Assembly (NCBI GenBank): GCA_023443925.1
Contig: JAEZSL010000264.1
Span: 1-25,758, forward strand
Direction of reading: 5' to 3'
DNA length: 25,758 nucleotides
Source: Bacillota bacterium
GTDB taxonomy: Bacteria; Bacillota_A; Clostridia; Lachnospirales; Lachnospiraceae
Part shown: in pieces, positions 22,215-25,758 of the stretch
Layout: each line of letters begins with the position of its first letter
How positions within the stretch are numbered: the stretch's first letter is position 1
Notes under the pieces: generated by a model
What the model was told of the DNA's origin: nothing
Databases searched by the model: none
Seen by the model: only the letters and a program-made list of their open reading frames with translations
Program-made: the position numbers and the translations under genes

Positions 22215-23171
22215 ATGAATATAACAGTTATTGGATGCGGACGCTGGGGTTCTTTCATAACCTGGTATTTGGACAGCCTTCATCATAATGTTACACTTTA
22301 TGGACGTGAAAATTCAAAGCACATGCAGAGATTTTTAACAGAACGGAAAAATGAATTATTAGAACTCCCGGATTCCGTCCATCTGACTACGGATTTAAGC
22401 TGTATCAAAAATGCGGACACAATCGTAATCTCCATTAATGCCCAGGGACTCCAGGATCTGATGGATGAAATAAAACCTTACGATATTACGGACAAAATCT
22501 TTGTTCTGTGTATGAAAGGTATCGAAATAACAACCGGAAGACGATTATCCCAGATAGCCAACAACAATCTGGACTATTCCAATGATGTAGCCGTCTGGCT
22601 GGGGCCGGGTCATGTCCAGGAGTTCTATCATGGTATACCTAACTGTATGGTAATTGACAGTAACAATGAGTCTGTTAAAAAGCGTTTGGTTGATGAATTT
22701 TCCAGTGATCTGATCCGTTTTTATTACGGACAGGATCTGATCGGTAATGAAATCGGCGCTGCGGCAAAAAATGTCATCGGTATTGCTGCCGGTATGCTGG
22801 ATGGATTACAGCTTACAACCCTAAAAGGAGCCCTGATGTCCCGGGGTACCAGGGAGGTTGCAAGACTGATCCGGGCCATGGGCGGCAATGAACTGTCTGC
22901 TTACGGACTGTGCCATCTGGGTGATTATGAAGCAACTGTTTTTTCCAAATTCAGTCATAACAGACAGTTTGGAGAAACTTATATCCTGGGCCAATCTTAC
23001 CGGGAATTGGCGGAAGGTTATTATACCGTAAAAGCCATGCTGAATCTGGGAAAGAATTACGGCGTCGAACTGCCCATTTGCAGAGCCGTTTACGAAATTC
23101 TTTACAAAGATAAATATGCCAGAGAAGTATTAAATGAACTCTTCACCAGAAGTTTGAAAAGCGAGTTTTAA
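22215..23171 (+). CDS. gpsA: NAD(P)-dependent glycerol-3-phosphate dehydrogenase family protein
   Basis: This is a 318-aa protein. Residues 1-14 are a Rossmann nucleotide-binding start, MNITVIGCGRWGSF (G7-x-G9-x-x-G12). VLCMKGIE with Lys101, WLGPGHVQE at 128-136, and IGNEIGAAAKNVIGIAAGML with Lys185 match the catalytic and substrate lysine blocks of GpsA. It reduces dihydroxyacetone phosphate to sn-glycerol-3-phosphate for phospholipid synthesis. It is slightly shorter than typical GpsA (about 330-340 aa) and has GPGHVQE where GPS(F/H)A is usual, so it may be a second paralogue. GTGAGGT lies 7 nt before the ATG. A monocistronic transcript is likely, bounded by a hairpin. Confidence 0.85.
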   Translation: MNITVIGCGRWGSFITWYLDSLHHNVTLYGRENSKHMQRFLTERKNELLELPDSVHLTTDLSCIKNADTIVISINAQGLQDLMDEIKPYDITDKIFVLCMKGIEITTGRRLSQIANNNLDYSNDVAVWLGPGHVQEFYHGIPNCMVIDSNNESVKKRLVDEFSSDLIRFYYGQDLIGNEIGAAAKNVIGIAAGMLDGLQLTTLKGALMSRGTREVARLIRAMGGNELSAYGLCHLGDYEATVFSKFSHNRQFGETYILGQSYRELAEGYYTVKAMLNLGKNYGVELPICRAVYEILYKDKYAREVLNELFTRSLKSEF

Positions 23172-23217
23172 ATGCCCCTTTCCAACTCATTTAATACCCT
23201 TTTTACCGGCATTTTTA
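23170..23217 (+). terminator. Candidate terminator between the convergent gpsA-like and lgt genes
   Basis: AAATGCC (23170-23176) pairs with GGCATTT (23208-23214), followed by TTATTT on the plus strand. The loop is about 31 nt, long for a terminator. Confidence 0.4.
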
Positions 23218-24045
23218 TTTCTCCTCAGTCTCATTTGCAGTTTCATTTTCTATTTCATTTGCAGTTTCATTTATAGTTTCGGCCCCCATTTCCATTTTTG
23301 CAAAACGGCCTCTTGCAAAGGTAAGGATGCAGCCGAAGAGTAAAAGGAATATGGAAATAAACTGTGAGGTAGACAAAACTCCGACACTTCCGCGGATTAA
23401 ATCTCCTCTGTAAAATTCCAGGATAAATCTGCCAACACTATAAAAAATCAGATAAAAACCGGCAACCTGTCCGTCTGCTTTCACTCGTTTTGCAATCAGC
23501 ACCAGTGCCAGGAAATTTAAAAAGTCCAGTCCGCTTGATATTAACTGTGTAGGGATAAGGCGAATACCGTTAGGTGCATAGTCAGATTCATGAAATATAA
23601 TGCCTAAGATACTATTGGTTTCAAGCCCGTAGCAGCAGCCTGCCAGAAAGCATCCCAACCGTCCAAAGCCCTGTGCCAGTGCGATGGAGGGCATTACCAG
23701 GTCAAAATAACGGAAGAAGTTTAACTTATACCGTTTACAGAATAAAAATCCGGCAAATATACCGCCGATGATGCCGCCATATACAACAAATCCATTCCCT
23801 ACATCTAGCAGTAGGCTCGGATCTGCCAGAATATTTTTAATTTCTGTTATATAATACAGGAGTTTGGCGCCAAGAATACCTCCGAGAAAACACCAGATTG
23901 TCAGGCTGAATATCTTCTCATGATCCAGGTTTTTTCTTTTTGCTCTAAATTCTGCCACCAGGTAGGCCGCAATGATTCCGATTGCAATCATAAGGCCGTA
24001 CCCATGAACCGTATATCCGCCTATGGTAATTAAATTATTCTTCAT
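23215..24045 (-). CDS. lgt: Prolipoprotein diacylglyceryl transferase
   Basis: This is a 276-aa integral membrane enzyme that attaches diacylglycerol to the lipobox Cys of lipoproteins, such as the solute-binding protein at 1-952. Seven or so hydrophobic segments are visible. The signature H14-G-Y-G17, the GRLGCFLAGCCYG block (residues 128-140) and FILEFYRGD near the end are all present. The last 20 residues are a low-complexity acidic tail (ETINETANEIENETANETEE), unusual for Lgt and encoded by short DNA repeats. GGAG lies 6 nt before the ATG. It follows the Xre-methyltransferase gene by 32 bp, so the two share a transcript. Confidence 0.95.
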   Translation of the reverse strand: MKNNLITIGGYTVHGYGLMIAIGIIAAYLVAEFRAKRKNLDHEKIFSLTIWCFLGGILGAKLLYYITEIKNILADPSLLLDVGNGFVVYGGIIGGIFAGFLFCKRYKLNFFRYFDLVMPSIALAQGFGRLGCFLAGCCYGLETNSILGIIFHESDYAPNGIRLIPTQLISSGLDFLNFLALVLIAKRVKADGQVAGFYLIFYSVGRFILEFYRGDLIRGSVGVLSTSQFISIFLLLFGCILTFARGRFAKMEMGAETINETANEIENETANETEEK

Positions 24046-24077
24046 TTTTTCTCCATTTCTGCGCAGGCTTAGCGCAA

Positions 24078-25247
24078 CTAAATTTGTACCGGGGATTTGT
24101 CAAAGCCTCTGTCGGAATCAGGAACCGCTGCAGCTGTTCTTCCGTATGAAATCAATAATCCCTGGACTTTTAAAAAGGATTTTCGTCTGTCTGTGTCTTT
24201 AAAATATTCCATGATTTCAGACCTTCGTTTGATATAGGCCTCCGCCTGAACCCGGTTAATGCCACGGCTCATAAAGAATTCAATGGTACTCTCACAGTCT
24301 GCATCACTGTAAGCTTCATCCCACCCATGAATCTCAATAAAGTCCTTCAACATTTCTCCATAATCCGGGTTGTCCGGATTCACATACAGTACCCGGTCGT
24401 TTACACGAATGTCAATGTCCTGTAATCCAATTTCCCTCATATAAAAAGGAACTCTCATTCCTATGGCATAATCACGGCCTTCCAGTTCCAGTTCTTTTGA
24501 CCATATTTTGTGGAAATCAAATGCAGTGCAAAGATGCTCGTAATCAATTCCTTCAAAATAGTAACCGTCATTTTCAAATTCCCGGTTTATATCAACACTT
24601 ACCACAAGACCTCCCTTTTTAACAGAGGCAGCCATGGTTTCGAGCATTTCAAGGGGACGGTTCATATGCCTGAGGCCGGCTTGGCAAATAGCTATGTCAT
24701 ATTTTTGGGCGGAATAAAAAGAATATAAATCCGACACAAGAAACTCTGCCCGTAATCCACTGTTCTCATAAGAAAGCTTAGCTTTGTCCACAAAATATTT
24801 ACTATCGACGCCGGTATACGTACTTCCTTCCGGTAATAGATTAAGAACTTGTTTCCCAAAGTAACCGGCTCCGCAGCGGAATTCTATTATATTTACCGGG
24901 TTATGTATTTTCCAGACCTGATTAATTATGAATTCCAGGTAGTCATTATTCCAGAAATACTTTCTATTTTTGTAAAGCTTGTCTGAACCGGCTATATTGT
25001 TATCACGGTTATCGGAACCGCTTGGTATATAGGACTGCTGTTTCAATGGTTTTAAACCTAATAATTCATCTACGGATACTTTAAAATATTCCGCTATTGC
25101 CGGCAGAAGCATAATATCCGGCAGGGTAATGCCGGTCTCCCATTTACTGACTGCCTGATAGGTAACCCCCAGAACCTCTGCCAGTTCCTGCTGCCCGATT
25201 CCTTTTCTTTTTCTTAATTCTGCTACCTTCAATTTAACTGCTGTCAT
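24078..25247 (-). CDS. Fusion of Xre helix-turn-helix and SAM-dependent methyltransferase
   Basis: This is a 389-aa protein. Residues 5-64 are a Cro/CI-type DNA-binding domain (GIGQQELAEVLGVTYQAVSK, WETGITLPDIMLLPAIAEYF). After a Ser/Asn-rich linker, residues about 95-265 form a class I methyltransferase: motif I NIIEFRCGAGYFGKQ (119-133), Asp148 as likely SAM-ribose ligand (YTGVDSK), and VKKGGLVVSVDINREF. A further helical C-terminal part follows. It may link transcription control to SAM or act on a bound small molecule; no direct evidence. GGAGG lies 7 nt before the ATG. It is first in an operon with lgt, 32 bp apart, and repeats suitable for self-regulation lie upstream. Confidence 0.88.
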   Translation of the reverse strand: MTAVKLKVAELRKRKGIGQQELAEVLGVTYQAVSKWETGITLPDIMLLPAIAEYFKVSVDELLGLKPLKQQSYIPSGSDNRDNNIAGSDKLYKNRKYFWNNDYLEFIINQVWKIHNPVNIIEFRCGAGYFGKQVLNLLPEGSTYTGVDSKYFVDKAKLSYENSGLRAEFLVSDLYSFYSAQKYDIAICQAGLRHMNRPLEMLETMAASVKKGGLVVSVDINREFENDGYYFEGIDYEHLCTAFDFHKIWSKELELEGRDYAIGMRVPFYMREIGLQDIDIRVNDRVLYVNPDNPDYGEMLKDFIEIHGWDEAYSDADCESTIEFFMSRGINRVQAEAYIKRRSEIMEYFKDTDRRKSFLKVQGLLISYGRTAAAVPDSDRGFDKSPVQI

Positions 25248-25545
25248 AAAAATACCTCCTTGGGTTTAATATACCTTCATATTATCATTCCAACGCAGTT
25301 AAACCCATAACGCAGTTTTTGAATTCACTCACCTGTGGGTTGAGAAGAGAGATTGACCTGAAATATAACCTTCCATTATTATACATTATAAAACAAAGAA
25401 ATGCCATAAGGTTTCTGAAAATATACTAAGGTAAAATTCCATAAATCAGCTATTATCAAATCACAACGAGAACAACTATAAATGAAACTATCAGGTCTAT
25501 AAATCCAATGCTATCAGGATTGTTAATTCAAAACCCTCACCCTTC
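25248..25545. other. Divergent intergenic region, left part
   Basis: It holds the operator-like repeats next to the Xre-methyltransferase start (25262-25317). From about 25320 to 25545 I see only AT-rich DNA without hairpin or gene; it leads to the hsmA-like promoter. Confidence 0.5.
25262..25317 (-). promoter_or_regulatory. Operator-like repeats upstream of the Xre-methyltransferase gene
   Basis: Two direct repeats of AACGCAGTT start at 25292 and 25309, 17 bp apart, i.e. on nearly opposite to the same helical face after 1.6 turns. An inverted repeat GGGTTTAA (25262-25269) / TTAAACCC (25299-25306) overlaps the first. Such repeats beside a helix-turn-helix gene suggest autoregulation. A weak promoter (TTGGAA, 16 nt, TATTAA on the minus strand) fits within. 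Confidence 0.45.
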
Positions 25546-25574
25546 TTGACAATACATTGATTTCTCTTTATAAT
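25546..25574 (+). promoter_or_regulatory. Perfect consensus sigma-A promoter of the HsmA-like gene
   Basis: TTGACA (25546-25551), 17 nt, TATAAT (25569-25574). Start expected near 25581. Confidence 0.85.
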
Positions 25575-25638
25575 CAAGATACTCATTTTATCAGACTTAA
25601 ACGAAATAATTTATAGACTTTAATCGGAGGAATATATT

Positions 25639-25758
25639 ATGTTACCATTCGCAATTATCTCCATTACAACTGCCCTTGTTTTCTATACCATTGGTGTATG
25701 GAGCGAAAAAATACAAGGCCAATTGAAGAAATGGCACTTTGTCATGTTCTGTCTCGGA
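25639..25758 (+). CDS. HsmA-family (TIGR03987-like) membrane protein, 5' end only
   Basis: The first 40 residues are present, ending at the window edge: a hydrophobic helix MLPFAIISITTALVFYTIGV, then WSEKIQGQLKKWHF and a second helix beginning. The block YTIGVWSEKIQGxLKxWH is characteristic, from memory, of the HsmA family of small four-helix membrane proteins. GGAGG lies 8 nt before the ATG and a perfect promoter about 65 bp upstream. The rest lies outside the window; function is not known. Confidence 0.75.
   Translation, partial: MLPFAIISITTALVFYTIGVWSEKIQGQLKKWHFVMFCLG

Overview
The window looks like chromosome from an anaerobic low-GC Firmicute of the Lachnospiraceae/Clostridia type. This is inferred from AT-rich DNA, strong AGGAGG-type ribosome sites, consensus sigma-A promoters, a T-box leader, a GGGtGRT/NifU-like pair and ferritin-like, HsmA-like and Xre/AraC genes typical of that group. 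I see no rRNA, tRNA, transposase, phage gene or CRISPR array.

Layout. 1-952 (-) is the 5' part of a peptide/opine-type solute-binding lipoprotein gene with its own promoter. 1.58-3.22 kb (+) holds an orphan sugar-binding protein and a ferritin-like di-iron protein, closed by a terminator. 3.27-3.53 kb carries two tandem copies of a 126/127-nt structured element with a compensatory base change between copies. 3.6-5.8 kb (-) encodes a small membrane protein, a TspO-family protein and an MFS transporter. 6.2-7.2 kb holds two small membrane-protein genes (-) divergent from an Xre regulator with a membrane tail (+). 7.5-9.3 kb (-) is a NifU-like scaffold plus GGGtGRT protein operon with a perfect 23-bp palindrome upstream. 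9.45-10.05 kb (-) is a 3-methyladenine DNA glycosylase. 10.05-10.72 kb is degenerate AT-rich DNA with tandem repeats and a 29-codon SpoIIIAH-like fragment. 10.7-12.8 kb (-) is an archaeal-type methionyl-tRNA synthetase under a T-box leader with an AUG specifier, a good promoter and a 25-bp repeat array upstream.

13.2-15.3 kb (-) is a DUF255/YyaL-type thioredoxin-fold gene broken by a 19-nt insertion just before its CHWC motif. 15.4-16.76 kb (-) is a GNAT acetyltransferase + Nudix operon with a long structured leader. 16.8-20.1 kb (+) is the most accessory-looking part: an unrecognised 382-aa protein behind a tandemly duplicated 72-nt leader unit, an AraC-GyrI-like regulator and a SAM methyltransferase. 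20.4-21.9 kb (-) has a DUF4362-like protein and an unknown membrane-anchored protein. 22.2-23.2 kb (+) is a GpsA-like dehydrogenase. 23.2-25.2 kb (-) is an Xre-methyltransferase fusion followed by lgt. The window ends inside an HsmA-family gene (+) with a perfect consensus promoter.

Most genes are housekeeping or stand-alone. The strongest candidates for undescribed biology are the covarying tandem repeat at 3.27-3.53 kb and the duplicated leader with its unknown protein at 16.9-18.2 kb. Other points of interest are the T-box archaeal-type MetRS, several unassigned operator-like palindromes and the broken DUF255 gene. All family names come from reading motifs by eye; no database search was possible.
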